From Flavobacteriaceae bacterium GSB9 (GTDB taxonomy: Bacteria; Bacteroidota; Bacteroidia; Flavobacteriales; Flavobacteriaceae), in the NCBI GenBank assembly GCA_022749295.1, contig CP062007.1:248001-312000 (forward strand): a DNA stretch of 64,000 nt. Reading direction: 5' to 3'. This document shows positions 53,782 through 63,303 of the stretch, piece after piece. Under the pieces are notes generated by a model. It did no database searches, had not been told where the DNA came from, and was given only the letters and a program-made list of their open reading frames with translations. Each line of letters starts with the position of its first letter. Positions within the stretch are counted from its first letter, which is position 1. The translations under genes were made by a program, and so were the position numbers.

Positions 53782-54683
53782 TGCAGAAATTTTCAGTTTG
53801 GATCTCTGCTATACGGTTAAGAACGCTCCCATTGTCTATTTCAGGAATCATATTGGCATCCTGTTTGGCGGCTTATGATGGCGTTTTCGATTGGGGCATT
53901 TTTACATTGGCAATTTTAACGACTTTAAGTTTTCAAATACTATCTAATTTGGCAAACGACTATGGCGATGGCATAAAGGGAACTGATAATAATGATAGAA
54001 TTGGTCCCGAACGTGCCATCCAGTCAGGAAAAATTACACCTGAAGAACTTTTCAATGGTATAAAAATAAATATTTTAGTATCTATTGGATTGGCATTTTT
54101 TCTGGTGTTTTGGTCGTTTGGGGTAAGCCACTTCTGGTTAACTTTATTTTTCTTTTTATTAGGTATCGCTTCCGTGGCAGCAGCTTTGCGTTATACCATT
54201 GGCGCAAAAGCATACGGCTATAGAGGCTTGGGCGATGTTTTTGTTTTTGTTTTTTTTGGTTTAATTAGTGTTGTTGGCTGTTATGTGCTTTATGCTAAAC
54301 AGGTAAACCACGTGGTGTATTTGCCGGCAATAACCGTAGGGTTATTAAGTACAGGAGTTTTAAACCTTAATAACATGCGGGATAGAGTGTCGGACGAAAA
54401 GTCGAACAAAATAACGTTGGCTGTTAAGTTGGGGGGGGAAAGAGCTAAAACTTACCATAATGCATTAATTACAATGGCTATAGTAACCTCAGCTTTGTTT
54501 GGTGTTTTGTATTATACCTCACCATTTAATTTAATGTTTATTGTGGCTTACATACCTTTAATTCTTCATTTAAAACGAGTAAACAAAAATACCATTCCAA
54601 AACAATTGGATCCAGAATTAAAAAAATTGGCGCTTACAACAGTTTTGTTGGCAATATTAATGGGAGTGGGGCATTTATTATAG
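53781..54683 (+). CDS. menA: 1,4-dihydroxy-2-naphthoate prenyltransferase
   Basis: The 300-residue membrane protein is MenA. The aspartate-rich motif is 'NLANDYGDGIKGTDNNDRIG' (residues 50-69), and 'LNNMRDRVSDEKSNKITLAV' (about 198-217) is the second. It attaches the polyprenyl chain to dihydroxynaphthoate. I start at 53781, where the ATG overlaps the menB stop by one base (TAATG). A longer reading would start inside menB. Confidence 0.94.
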   Translation: MQKFSVWISAIRLRTLPLSISGIILASCLAAYDGVFDWGIFTLAILTTLSFQILSNLANDYGDGIKGTDNNDRIGPERAIQSGKITPEELFNGIKINILVSIGLAFFLVFWSFGVSHFWLTLFFFLLGIASVAAALRYTIGAKAYGYRGLGDVFVFVFFGLISVVGCYVLYAKQVNHVVYLPAITVGLLSTGVLNLNNMRDRVSDEKSNKITLAVKLGGERAKTYHNALITMAIVTSALFGVLYYTSPFNLMFIVAYIPLILHLKRVNKNTIPKQLDPELKKLALTTVLLAILMGVGHLL

Positions 54684-54717
54684 ATTTTTTGTAAATTCAT
54701 GGTTTAAAAATAACCCT

Positions 54718-55395
54718 ATGAAAATCACATTTTACGGTCATGCTTCCCTAGGTATTGAGGTTGGTGATGTAAATATTTTAGTCGATCCATTTATTACACC
54801 AAACGCGAAAGCCTCGAGTATAGACATTGAGTATTTAAAAGCCGATTATATTCTGCTAACCCATGCACATCAAGATCACATAGCTGATGTTGAGTCGATT
54901 GCTAAACGAACTAAAGCTGTTGTAATTTCGAATTTTGAAATTGTAAGTCATTTTGAAAAATTAGGAATTGAGGGCCATCCAATGAACCATGGCGGTAAAT
55001 GGGAATTTGAGTTCGGCACCGTTAAGTATGTTAATGCCATACATACCTCATCTTTCCCTGACGGGAGTTATGGTGGCCAACCCGGCGGGTTTGTGCTAGA
55101 AGGTGAACATAAAAACATCTATATCGCTGGCGATACGGCATTGACTCATGATATGAAATTAATTCCGTTGCAAACCAAATTGGATTTGGCTATTTTGCCT
55201 ATAGGCGATAATTTTACAATGGGGGTAGATGACGCCATTTTAGCAAGCGATTTTGTTGAATGTGATAAGGTTTTAGGCTATCACTACGATACCTTTGGCT
55301 ATATTGAAATAGATCACGAGGAAGCTAAACGCAAGTTTTTTGAAAAGAACAAAGATTTAATGCTGCTTGAAATAGGAGACCATATAGAATTGTAA
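54718..55395 (+). CDS. UPF0173 metal-dependent hydrolase
   Basis: The 225-residue metallo-beta-lactamase-fold protein has 'LLTHAHQDHIADV' (46-58) as the zinc motif, 'IYIAGDTALTHDM' near 137-149, 'NHGGKWEFEFG' and 'GYHYDTFGYI' as further metal ligands. UPF0173 proteins have no known substrate. Its place between menA and menC makes a role near menaquinone synthesis possible, but the family is widespread without men genes. Confidence 0.9.
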   Translation: MKITFYGHASLGIEVGDVNILVDPFITPNAKASSIDIEYLKADYILLTHAHQDHIADVESIAKRTKAVVISNFEIVSHFEKLGIEGHPMNHGGKWEFEFGTVKYVNAIHTSSFPDGSYGGQPGGFVLEGEHKNIYIAGDTALTHDMKLIPLQTKLDLAILPIGDNFTMGVDDAILASDFVECDKVLGYHYDTFGYIEIDHEEAKRKFFEKNKDLMLLEIGDHIEL

Positions 55396-56442
55396 ATGAT
55401 AAATGCCTCGATTAAAACCTATACCTTAAATTTTAAAAAGCCTAGTGGTACCTCGCGTGGCGTACTAAAAACAAAGGATACCTATTTTCTCATATTACAT
55501 TCTGAAAATAAAATGGGTATAGGCGAATGTGCCCTGTTTAGGGGGCTTTCTGCCGATGATGTGCCCAACTACGAAGATAAGTTGAAATGGGTGTGCCAAA
55601 ATATAAATTCTGGTTTAGATTATTTATTAGAAGCATTAACCAAATATCCAAGCATTCAGTTTGGTTTAGAAATGGCTTTTAAATCTTTGGAAAGTCAGGA
55701 TATGTTTCAGTTGCTTCCGTCAAAATTTTGTGACGGTGAAGCTGCCATTCCAATAAACGGGTTGATCTGGATGGGAAGTGAGGCGTTCATGAAGCAACAA
55801 ATTACAGAAAAAATCAAGCAAGGTTTCAATTGTTTAAAAATGAAAATTGGTGCCATAGATTTTCAAACGGAAGTTAATTTGATAAAATCTATTCGCAATG
55901 AATTTTCATCAAAAGATATTGAATTGCGGGTAGATGCCAACGGCGCTTTTTCACCGGAAAATGCCTTAGAAAAGTTAAAAATACTTTCAGAATATAATTT
56001 GCATTCCATAGAACAGCCCATTAAGCAAGGGCAAGAGGAACAGATGGCAAATTTATGCGAAACGACACCATTGCCCATTGCTTTGGACGAGGAACTTATT
56101 GGTGTGTTTTCCTTAGAGAAAAAGAAAACATTATTGCAAACCATAAAACCGCAATATATTATTTTAAAGCCTAGTTTGGTTGGTGGTATAGCGGGTAGCG
56201 ATCAATGGATAGCTGAAGCTGAAAAACAGCAAATAGGCTGGTGGATAACAAGTGCGTTGGAAAGCAATATTGGTTTGAATGCTATTGCACAATATACATA
56301 TAGCAAGCAGAACTTGATGCCCCAAGGTTTAGGGACAGGAAGTTTATTTACAAATAATATTAGTAGTCCATTACAAGTTAAAAATGGTAAATTGCGATAT
56401 CGAAAAAACGATGTTTGGAACCTCGAAATTTTAAAAAATTAA
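55396..56442 (+). CDS. menC: o-Succinylbenzoate synthase
   Basis: The 348-residue protein is an enolase-superfamily enzyme: 'CLKMKIGAIDFQTEVNLIK' (143-161, catalytic Lys), 'ELRVDANGAFSPENALEKL' (about 176-194, first metal Asp), 'SIEQPIKQG' (second metal Glu), 'IALDEEL' (third) and 'IILKPSLVGGI'. It dehydrates SHCHC to o-succinylbenzoate. The start codon follows the preceding stop with no gap. It is one of four men genes here. Confidence 0.92.
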   Translation: MINASIKTYTLNFKKPSGTSRGVLKTKDTYFLILHSENKMGIGECALFRGLSADDVPNYEDKLKWVCQNINSGLDYLLEALTKYPSIQFGLEMAFKSLESQDMFQLLPSKFCDGEAAIPINGLIWMGSEAFMKQQITEKIKQGFNCLKMKIGAIDFQTEVNLIKSIRNEFSSKDIELRVDANGAFSPENALEKLKILSEYNLHSIEQPIKQGQEEQMANLCETTPLPIALDEELIGVFSLEKKKTLLQTIKPQYIILKPSLVGGIAGSDQWIAEAEKQQIGWWITSALESNIGLNAIAQYTYSKQNLMPQGLGTGSLFTNNISSPLQVKNGKLRYRKNDVWNLEILKN

Positions 56443-56452
56443 AAAGTAAAGC

Positions 56453-57412
56453 ATGTATATAGCTCAAGCGTTTAAAGGATTGTACGATTGGTGGCGCTAT
56501 TTGTTGGGCGTAATGATAATATTTTGTGCATGGCAACTTGTGGGCATGGTGCCGTTGGGCATGGCTATTGTCGTAAAAACATTAGGCAGCAATTCAGTTG
56601 AAATACCAACAGATATCCCAAATATGATAGATTTGTTGGGCAGCAATCTGTTTTTATTTTTGATGCTGATTTCTTTCGCTTTCGGGCTTATAGGTGTTTT
56701 TGTTTCGGCGAAAGTATTGCATAAACAGTCCATAAAAAGCTTAACGACCACCAGGAATAAAATAGATTGGAAACGGTTTTGGTTTATTTTTATACTTTGG
56801 GGCGTTTTGTCCAGCGGTTTTGTGATTTTAGATTATGTTTTAAGCCCGGAAGATTATCTATTCAACTTTCAACTTCAGCCTTTTTTGGTTTTGGCAACTA
56901 TTGCCATATTGTTGATTCCATTGCAAACCAGTTTCGAGGAATATTTTTTTCGAGGGTATTTAATGCAGGGGGTTGGTGTTGTTTTTAAGAATAAGTGGGT
57001 ACCACTTTTAATAACTTCTATGGGGTTTGGTTTAATGCATATGGCCAATCCAGAAGTCGAAAAAATGGGGTACATCATCATGGTGTATTATATAGGTACG
57101 GGGCTGTTTTTAGGTATTATAACTCTCATGGACGAAGGCTTGGAACTCGCTTTAGGCTTTCATGTGGCCAATAACCTGTTTACGGCGCTTTTGGTCACTG
57201 CAGATTGGACCGCTTTTCAAACCGATTCCATATTAAAAGATTTATCCGATCCAACCGAAATGGCTTTGATGGATATTTTTGTACCTGTTTTTGTGGTTTT
57301 TCCCATTTTATTGGTTATTCTGTCTAAAAAATACAAATGGAACAACTGGAGCGAAAAACTATTGGGAACTGTTACCGAACCACCTAACGAAGATTATAAA
57401 ATTTTAGAATAA
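56453..57412 (+). CDS. CPBP intramembrane glutamic endopeptidase
   Basis: The 319-residue polytopic protein has the CAAX protease/bacteriocin-processing (CPBP/Abi) motifs: 'FEEYFFRGYLMQ' near 161-172 (Glu-Glu-x3-Arg), 'SMGFGLMHMANPE' near 187-199 and 'FHVANNLFTALLV' near 238-250. In other systems such proteins cleave membrane or prenylated proteins. Its position between menC and menE is unusual and its role there is unknown. Confidence 0.92.
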   Translation: MYIAQAFKGLYDWWRYLLGVMIIFCAWQLVGMVPLGMAIVVKTLGSNSVEIPTDIPNMIDLLGSNLFLFLMLISFAFGLIGVFVSAKVLHKQSIKSLTTTRNKIDWKRFWFIFILWGVLSSGFVILDYVLSPEDYLFNFQLQPFLVLATIAILLIPLQTSFEEYFFRGYLMQGVGVVFKNKWVPLLITSMGFGLMHMANPEVEKMGYIIMVYYIGTGLFLGIITLMDEGLELALGFHVANNLFTALLVTADWTAFQTDSILKDLSDPTEMALMDIFVPVFVVFPILLVILSKKYKWNNWSEKLLGTVTEPPNEDYKILE

Positions 57413-57413
57413 T

Positions 57414-58490
57414 ATGATACCAAATTACACGAATGTACACTTAAAGTTTAAGTTGGATGGACTAAGTTATAAATACGACCAACTTATGGAGGTTGCCTAC
57501 AGTTATGTGAAAGAAGGACTGCCATACCAACAGGATTTAGGTAATTTTTTATTGGATTGGCTAGATCAACACGATTATGTAACCGTTAAAACATCTGGGT
57601 CTACCGGAAGGCCCAAAAGCGTAAAAATTAAAAAACAAGCCATGGTAAATTCAGCCATTGCAACTGGCGATTTTTTTAACTTGCAACCTGGCGATAAAGT
57701 GTTAAACTGTTTGCCTTCCAACTTTATTGCCGGAAAAATGATGATTGTTAGAGCAATAATTTTGGGGCTGGAATTAGATATGACAGAACCCGCTGTATTA
57801 CCATTAATCGATTATGAGAAGGACTATGATTTTTGTGCTTTTACTCCAATGCAATTAAAAAGTTTTGCCAAATACTTAAAAAGTATCAAAACCGTAATTG
57901 TAGGTGGCGGAATGGTTTCAAGACCAATTATTGAAATGGTTAAAGACAAGAAGCCCCAAGTTTATGAAACTTATGGCATGACCGAAACTGTATCGCACAT
58001 AGCTGTTAAAAAACTTAATAATTTTGGGGAAGGAGAATCTATTGAAACATCATATTTCCACACCTTGCCAGATATAACCGTTTCAACTGATGATAGAAAT
58101 TGTCTGGTTATTGATGCTCCGCATCTTACCGATGACAAAATTGTTACAAACGATATCGTGAAAATCCACTCCAATACCAGTTTTGAATGGTTGGGCAGAT
58201 TTGATAATGTTATAAATTCAGGAGGCATAAAACTATTCCCAGAGCAAATTGAAAAGAAACTGCAAAGCAAAATTGAAGGTGAGTTTTTTATTGCATCCAA
58301 ACCAGATGATACATTAGGGGAGAAACTGGTTTTAATTCTTGAGAGAAAAGAAGACAATTTAAACAGGGCTGTTTTTGATGTTTTGGATAAATACGAAAAA
58401 CCAAAAGAAATATTTACGGTCCCTAAATTTAAAGAAACATCATCAGGAAAAATCCACCGTAAAAAAACATTACAACTTCTAAATATTTAA
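57414..58490 (+). CDS. menE: Short AMP-binding enzyme, likely o-succinylbenzoate-CoA ligase
   Basis: The 358-residue protein is an ANL-superfamily acyl-CoA ligase: 'TVKTSGSTGRPKSVKI' (60-75, phosphate loop), 'YETYGMTETVSHIAVK' (about 183-198), 'WLGRFDNVINSGG' and 'ETSSGKIHRKKTLQ' with the C-terminal catalytic Lys. It is about 100 residues shorter than most MenE proteins, as is usual in Bacteroidetes. It should activate o-succinylbenzoate. Its place in the men operon supports that substrate. Confidence 0.9.
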   Translation: MIPNYTNVHLKFKLDGLSYKYDQLMEVAYSYVKEGLPYQQDLGNFLLDWLDQHDYVTVKTSGSTGRPKSVKIKKQAMVNSAIATGDFFNLQPGDKVLNCLPSNFIAGKMMIVRAIILGLELDMTEPAVLPLIDYEKDYDFCAFTPMQLKSFAKYLKSIKTVIVGGGMVSRPIIEMVKDKKPQVYETYGMTETVSHIAVKKLNNFGEGESIETSYFHTLPDITVSTDDRNCLVIDAPHLTDDKIVTNDIVKIHSNTSFEWLGRFDNVINSGGIKLFPEQIEKKLQSKIEGEFFIASKPDDTLGEKLVLILERKEDNLNRAVFDVLDKYEKPKEIFTVPKFKETSSGKIHRKKTLQLLNI

Positions 58491-58542
58491 ATACCGCTGT
58501 AACATTTTGGGTGTTTTGGTTACCTATCTGTAAAATTGAGCT

Positions 58543-60303
58543 ATGAATTTTTTAAAACGTGTGTTATCCACCGTAGTGGGGATAATAGTATTTTTAACAA
58601 TCTGTTTTTTTGGTTTGATTATCATCGGAGCACTTTTTGGCAGTGACCCCAATGAAACGATAAAAGTAAAACCAAATTCAGTACTTGAACTTAGGCTCGA
58701 TTTTCCCATAAGGGATTATGCTGGAAAAATTGAGTTTGAAGAGTACCCCATTTTAAATGAAAGCGAAAAAAATGGTCTTTTCAACCTTATCGATGCGATA
58801 AACTATGCAGCAACCGATGATAAAATTAAAGGTATTTCAATTGATAATCATTTTATAGATGCTGGTATTTCACAAACCAAAGCACTGCGTAGGGCGCTTT
58901 TAAAATTCAAGGAATCTGGGAAATTTGTTACGTCTTACTCCGATATTTATACACAAAAAGACTATTATTTAAGTTCTGTGGCAGACACTATTTATTTAAA
59001 CCCCGTTGGTATAATGGAGTTTAAAGGTTTGTATTCCGAACGTTTGTACTTTAAAGATTTTCAGGAAAAATCCGGACTTAAAATGGAAGTGGTGCGTTTG
59101 GGTAAATACAAAAGTGCGGTAGAACCCTTTTTGGATAATAAGATGAGCAAAAATAACAGGCAACAAATTACGGCATATTTAAACTCGCTTTGGAACGATA
59201 TGAAAGCCGATATCTCATTAAGTAGGAACATTCCAATAGCACAGTTAAATACAATAGCCGATAGTTTATTGGCCCGTAACCCTGTTTTGGCAAAAAGATC
59301 TAAACTCATTGATAAAATAGGTTATTACGATGAATATATGAATGGTATTAAAAATGCCATTGGTATCGCCATTGATGAAGAGTTGCAAACCGTCACACTT
59401 GAAGACTATGCGCAATACGCCTCCAATAAGGTAAACCGCTATAATAAAAACAAAATAGCAGTTATTTATGCCGAAGGCGATATTATTTATGGTGAAGGCG
59501 ATTTGGGCGTTGTTGGTCAGGGCACTATGAGTGAATCGCTTGTTGAAGCCCGGGAAGATGATAAAATTAAAGCCGTTGTTTTACGAATTAATTCTCCTGG
59601 GGGTAGCGCATTGGCTAGTGAACTTATTTGGCGCGAAATAGCACTTACTAAGCAGGTTAAGCCCGTTATTGTGTCAATGGGCGATTTTGCGGCTTCCGGT
59701 GGGTATTATATTGCCTGTAACGCTGATAAAATTATTGCTGAACCAACAACTATTACAGGAAGCATTGGTGTATTCGGTATATTGCCCAATGGCAAACAGT
59801 TGGCCGAAAACATGGGCATTAATGCCGAGCAAGTGGCCACTAATACTAATGCTGTAACTTATAGTTTTTTTGAACCTTTAAGTAATACACAACGCCAATT
59901 TATACAAGAGGAGATATTAGATACTTATCAACTTTTTTCTAAACGTGTGTCGCAAGGAAGAGGATTAACCTCAGAAGAGGTGGAATCCATTGCACAAGGG
60001 AGGGTTTGGACGGGTAGTGATGCCTTAAATATTGGTTTGGTTGATGAATTGGGTGGATTGGATTTAGCGTTGAATTATGCAGCTGAAATGGCAGGAATTG
60101 AAGATTATCAAGTTGAAGAATTACCTGTGTTTAGAAAAAACATAGAGGAAATGCTTGAGAAATTTGGTTTGACTAAAACCAAGGAGACTATTTTAAAAGA
60201 GGAATTGGGCGAGGAAAACTACAAATTGTTGAATAAAATTAAAGCTTTGTCACAGAAAAAAGGTATTCAGTTGTTGTTCCCATTTTCAACTGAAATAAAA
60301 TAA
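58543..60303 (+). CDS. sppA: Signal peptide peptidase SppA, long form
   Basis: The 586-residue protein has an N-terminal transmembrane helix (about 8-30) and two SppA domains. The catalytic Lys is K190 in 'RLGKYKSAVEPF', from the first domain, and the catalytic Ser is S385 in 'GDFAASGGYYIAC', from the second. It degrades signal peptides left in the inner membrane. It follows menE by 52 bases and has its own terminator, so it may be co-transcribed with the men operon or not. Confidence 0.94.
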   Translation: MNFLKRVLSTVVGIIVFLTICFFGLIIIGALFGSDPNETIKVKPNSVLELRLDFPIRDYAGKIEFEEYPILNESEKNGLFNLIDAINYAATDDKIKGISIDNHFIDAGISQTKALRRALLKFKESGKFVTSYSDIYTQKDYYLSSVADTIYLNPVGIMEFKGLYSERLYFKDFQEKSGLKMEVVRLGKYKSAVEPFLDNKMSKNNRQQITAYLNSLWNDMKADISLSRNIPIAQLNTIADSLLARNPVLAKRSKLIDKIGYYDEYMNGIKNAIGIAIDEELQTVTLEDYAQYASNKVNRYNKNKIAVIYAEGDIIYGEGDLGVVGQGTMSESLVEAREDDKIKAVVLRINSPGGSALASELIWREIALTKQVKPVIVSMGDFAASGGYYIACNADKIIAEPTTITGSIGVFGILPNGKQLAENMGINAEQVATNTNAVTYSFFEPLSNTQRQFIQEEILDTYQLFSKRVSQGRGLTSEEVESIAQGRVWTGSDALNIGLVDELGGLDLALNYAAEMAGIEDYQVEELPVFRKNIEEMLEKFGLTKTKETILKEELGEENYKLLNKIKALSQKKGIQLLFPFSTEIK

Positions 60304-60327
60304 TGTTTTTATAAATATACATCACAG

Positions 60328-60354
60328 GGCCGAGCATTGTGTTCGGCCTTTTTT
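60328..60354 (+). terminator. Terminator after sppA
   Basis: GGCCGA (60328-60333) and TCGGCC (60343-60348) form a GC-rich six-base-pair stem with a nine-base loop, followed by six T. Confidence 0.8.
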
Positions 60355-60450
60355 GATTGTTTGCTCATCGAAAAGGGTATTTGGCTCAATAGTGATTTTT
60401 TTAAAGGAGTGTTGGTTATAGGTTTATGCTAAACTTAAAAATCAACTATT

Positions 60451-62778
60451 ATGAAAACACTAGTAAAAGTCATTTTTATTTTCATGGTCGCTATCCATGT
60501 TCAAGCACAGGAACGTTTAGTTATTGGAACAGTTTCAAATGAAAGCGGAACACCTTTACCGGGCGTTGCGGTTTTAATCAAAGGGACATCCACGGGCACA
60601 TCAACAGACTTTGACGGGCTCTATAAACTTAAAGCGAAAAATACCGATACTTTGGTGTTTTCTTTTGTGGGGTATAAAACTAAAGAGCAAAAAATAGGTG
60701 TGCTAAATACGGTTTCAGTTTCATTACAACCCGATGTGGCGTGTTTAGATGAAGTAGTTATAGTAGGCTACGGAAGCCAGCGAAGAAGAGTTGTTACAAG
60801 TTCGGTTTCCTCTATTTCAGCTTCTCAGATAAAACGCCAAAAACAAAAGGCATACCATAATAAACTGGCGAGTCAAATTGAATCGAAGTCAGCACCAACT
60901 GCGTTAGCAGGAAAGTTGGCTGGGGTTTCAGTTTCAACAAATTCCAAGGCTCCTAAAACGAGTTCACAAATTAAAATAAGAGGAGTTTCCTCGGTTTCCA
61001 ATAGTAAAAAGCCACTTGTGGTTATCGACGGGGTAGTTTCTTCTTATGAAAAACTGGAGCAATTAAAGGTCCATTCGGTTAATGCTATTGATGTTTTAAA
61101 AAACGCTAGTGCGACATCCGTTTATGGTAGCAGGGGCGCTAATGGTGTTGTTTTGGTTTCTACAAAAAATGGGAAATACGCTCATAAAAACAATACATTG
61201 TACATTGTTGATGGCATTCCGATAAAAAAGGAAAACAACTATATTGTTGAAAGTTTTGATAAGTCTGATATTGATTCCCGAACACATTACACTAAAGCAG
61301 AAGCTAAAAAGAAGTTTGGTAAAATAGCTAAAAACGGTTGTACCGTAATTACAACGTACCAAGGAAATTTTAGAATAAAAAACAATGAAAGCTATGCTGT
61401 TATTGAAGAAAACAGGTTTGAAAACACATCGCTATCGCCGCTTTCAACATTCTCTGTAGATGTAGACAAAGCCTCTTACAGTAACGTGCGGAGAATGATA
61501 AACAAAGGCGAGTCTGTGACTCCTGATGCTGTTAAAATTGAAGAAATGGTTAATTATTTTGATTATGACTATCCGCAACCTGTTGGTGAGCATCCATTTT
61601 CAATACATACCGAAGTGGCAAAAACACCATGGCACAACCAAACTCAATTAGTTAAAATAGGGCTTCAGGGAAAAACATTTTTGAATGAAGAGTTACCACC
61701 ATCAAACCTGACATTTTTAATCGATGTATCGGGCTCCATGAGTTCGCAAAACAAATTACCGCTTTTAAAAAAGGCCTTTAAACTATTGGTAAATCAGCTT
61801 CGCGAAAAGGACAAGGTGTCAATTGTGGTATATGCTGGTGCTGCTGGTGTGGTTTTAAAGCCAACCTCTGGTATGCACAAACAAAAAATAAATAATGCTC
61901 TAGATAGATTAAATTCCGGTGGTTCTACAGCTGGTGGGGCAGGCATTAAACTAGCGTACAAACTTGCCGAAGAAAATTATAAAAAGCACGGTAATAATCG
62001 AGTTATCTTAGCTACCGATGGCGATTTTAATGTAGGTGCATCAAGCGATAGTGCTATGGAAAAATTAATTGAGAGAAAACGAAAATCAGGCGTGTTTTTA
62101 TCGGTTTTAGGTTTTGGGTACGGAAATTATAAAGATTCTAAGTTAGAAACCTTGGCCGACAAAGGTAATGGAAACCATGCCTATATTGACAATATGCAGG
62201 AAGCCCAAAAGGTGTTTGGTAAAGAGTTTGGAGGAACGCTGTTTACCATAGCAAAAGATGTTAAAATTCAGATAGAATTTAATCCAAACAAAGTACAAGG
62301 TTATAGGCTTATTGGTTATGAAAACAGAATGTTGAAGGATGAAGATTTTATAGACGATACAAAAGATGCTGGCGAATTAGGGAGCGGACATACCGTTACA
62401 GCGTTGTATGAGATTATTCCAAAAGCAGTACAAACAGATTACTTGAAAGCGGTTTCAGAGTTAAAATATTCTAAAACACAGGCTTTAAATAATTATTCAA
62501 ATGAATTGTTTACCGTAAAATTCAGATACAAAAAACCAGAGGCGGATAAAAGTATGGAAATCGTCCATATTCAAAATGATGACATTTCTGAATCCTCTGC
62601 CGATTTTAAGTTTGCTTCGGCCGTAGCTTTGTTTGGTATGCAATTAAGACAATCTAAATACCATAACAATTCAAATTTAGAACGTGTTTTGTCCTTAGCC
62701 AAAGCAGGAAGAGGTGAAGATAAAGATGGTTATAGGGCAGAGTTTATTAGGCTAGTACGTTCTTGCCAAAGTCTTTAA
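60451..62778 (+). CDS. VWA protein with carboxypeptidase-like and TonB-plug domains
   Basis: The 775-residue protein has a signal peptide (1-19), a carboxypeptidase regulatory-like domain (about 22-95, 'GVAVLIKGTSTGTSTDFDGL'), a TonB-dependent-receptor plug ('DEVVIVGYGSQRRR', then 'KIRGVSSVSNSKKPLVVIDG', 'VLKNASATSVYGSRGANGVV'), and a second degenerate plug-like stretch (about 247-305, 'LYIVDGIPIKKE'). A YfbK-type region then leads to a VWA domain with the MIDAS motif DVSGSMS (425-431) and a DUF3520-like end. No beta-barrel follows. I infer a secreted or surface protein for assembly or binding, made by joining a SusC-like front to a VWA body. Confidence 0.88.
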   Translation: MKTLVKVIFIFMVAIHVQAQERLVIGTVSNESGTPLPGVAVLIKGTSTGTSTDFDGLYKLKAKNTDTLVFSFVGYKTKEQKIGVLNTVSVSLQPDVACLDEVVIVGYGSQRRRVVTSSVSSISASQIKRQKQKAYHNKLASQIESKSAPTALAGKLAGVSVSTNSKAPKTSSQIKIRGVSSVSNSKKPLVVIDGVVSSYEKLEQLKVHSVNAIDVLKNASATSVYGSRGANGVVLVSTKNGKYAHKNNTLYIVDGIPIKKENNYIVESFDKSDIDSRTHYTKAEAKKKFGKIAKNGCTVITTYQGNFRIKNNESYAVIEENRFENTSLSPLSTFSVDVDKASYSNVRRMINKGESVTPDAVKIEEMVNYFDYDYPQPVGEHPFSIHTEVAKTPWHNQTQLVKIGLQGKTFLNEELPPSNLTFLIDVSGSMSSQNKLPLLKKAFKLLVNQLREKDKVSIVVYAGAAGVVLKPTSGMHKQKINNALDRLNSGGSTAGGAGIKLAYKLAEENYKKHGNNRVILATDGDFNVGASSDSAMEKLIERKRKSGVFLSVLGFGYGNYKDSKLETLADKGNGNHAYIDNMQEAQKVFGKEFGGTLFTIAKDVKIQIEFNPNKVQGYRLIGYENRMLKDEDFIDDTKDAGELGSGHTVTALYEIIPKAVQTDYLKAVSELKYSKTQALNNYSNELFTVKFRYKKPEADKSMEIVHIQNDDISESSADFKFASAVALFGMQLRQSKYHNNSNLERVLSLAKAGRGEDKDGYRAEFIRLVRSCQSL

Positions 62779-62787
62779 GGGAAATTA

Positions 62788-62819
62788 AAAGAGAGCAAAT
62801 TAAAAGTTGCTCTCTTTTA
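62788..62819. terminator. Bidirectional terminator between the VWA and DoxX genes
   Basis: AAAAGAGAGCAA (62788-62799) and TTGCTCTCTTTT (62808-62819) form a perfect 12-bp stem around eight bases. It serves the rightward VWA gene and, with its A-rich left arm, the leftward DoxX gene that ends at 62823. Confidence 0.9.
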
Positions 62820-62822
62820 ATT

Positions 62823-63245
62823 TTATTTCTCCATCTTAAAATAATAGTCTAATGAATGTTTTCCAGAACCATAGATTAAGAAAAAAGCACAAGCTAAAAG
62901 TGTTACTAATGCTAAAATTAAATTACCGCTGTGCATTTCGCCAACAAAATTAATAACTACAGCGCCGATCAAAATAGGAAGCTGCGCAACGATAGTCCAA
63001 CGTGTTAGTAGCCCAAAAGCAATTAAAAGTCCGCCAATAAAGTGAGCAGGAGCAACATAGTGTACTATAATCATGCCTCCGGCCATATTTTGCATGGGTT
63101 TAAAAAGTTCCATGAGCATGGTACTATCAGACATAAAGTTGATGCCTTTAAAAAACAAAAAGGCACCCAGAGCAATACGTAATAAGTCAATGGGCAAATA
63201 AGTGTGCCTATTGGCCCACTTATTTAGGGTTTTTATTGTTTCCAT
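62823..63245 (-). CDS. DoxX family membrane protein
   Basis: The 140-residue protein has four transmembrane helices and the DoxX pattern: 'DLLRIALGAFLFFKGINFMS' (19-38), 'HYVAPAHFIGGLLIAFGLLT' (about 62-81) and 'RWTIVAQLPILIGAVVINFV'. DoxX-like proteins are thought to act in membrane redox or thiol stress responses, but the activity is not fixed. A perfect 8-bp inverted repeat abuts its start codon (63246-63270). Confidence 0.9.
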   Translation of the reverse strand: METIKTLNKWANRHTYLPIDLLRIALGAFLFFKGINFMSDSTMLMELFKPMQNMAGGMIIVHYVAPAHFIGGLLIAFGLLTRWTIVAQLPILIGAVVINFVGEMHSGNLILALVTLLACAFFLIYGSGKHSLDYYFKMEK

Positions 63246-63270
63246 GATTGAAAGTTGTTGGTTTTCAATC
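63246..63270 (-). promoter_or_regulatory. Inverted repeat abutting the DoxX start codon
   Basis: GATTGAAA (63246-63253) and TTTCAATC (63263-63270) are perfect 8-bp inverted repeats around nine bases. On the minus strand the second arm ends at the base before the ATG (63245), the same geometry as at the carbonic anhydrase gene. No U-run is present. Confidence 0.45.
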
Positions 63271-63303
63271 TATAAGATACAAAAAAATGCGCAGTTTTAG
63301 AAA

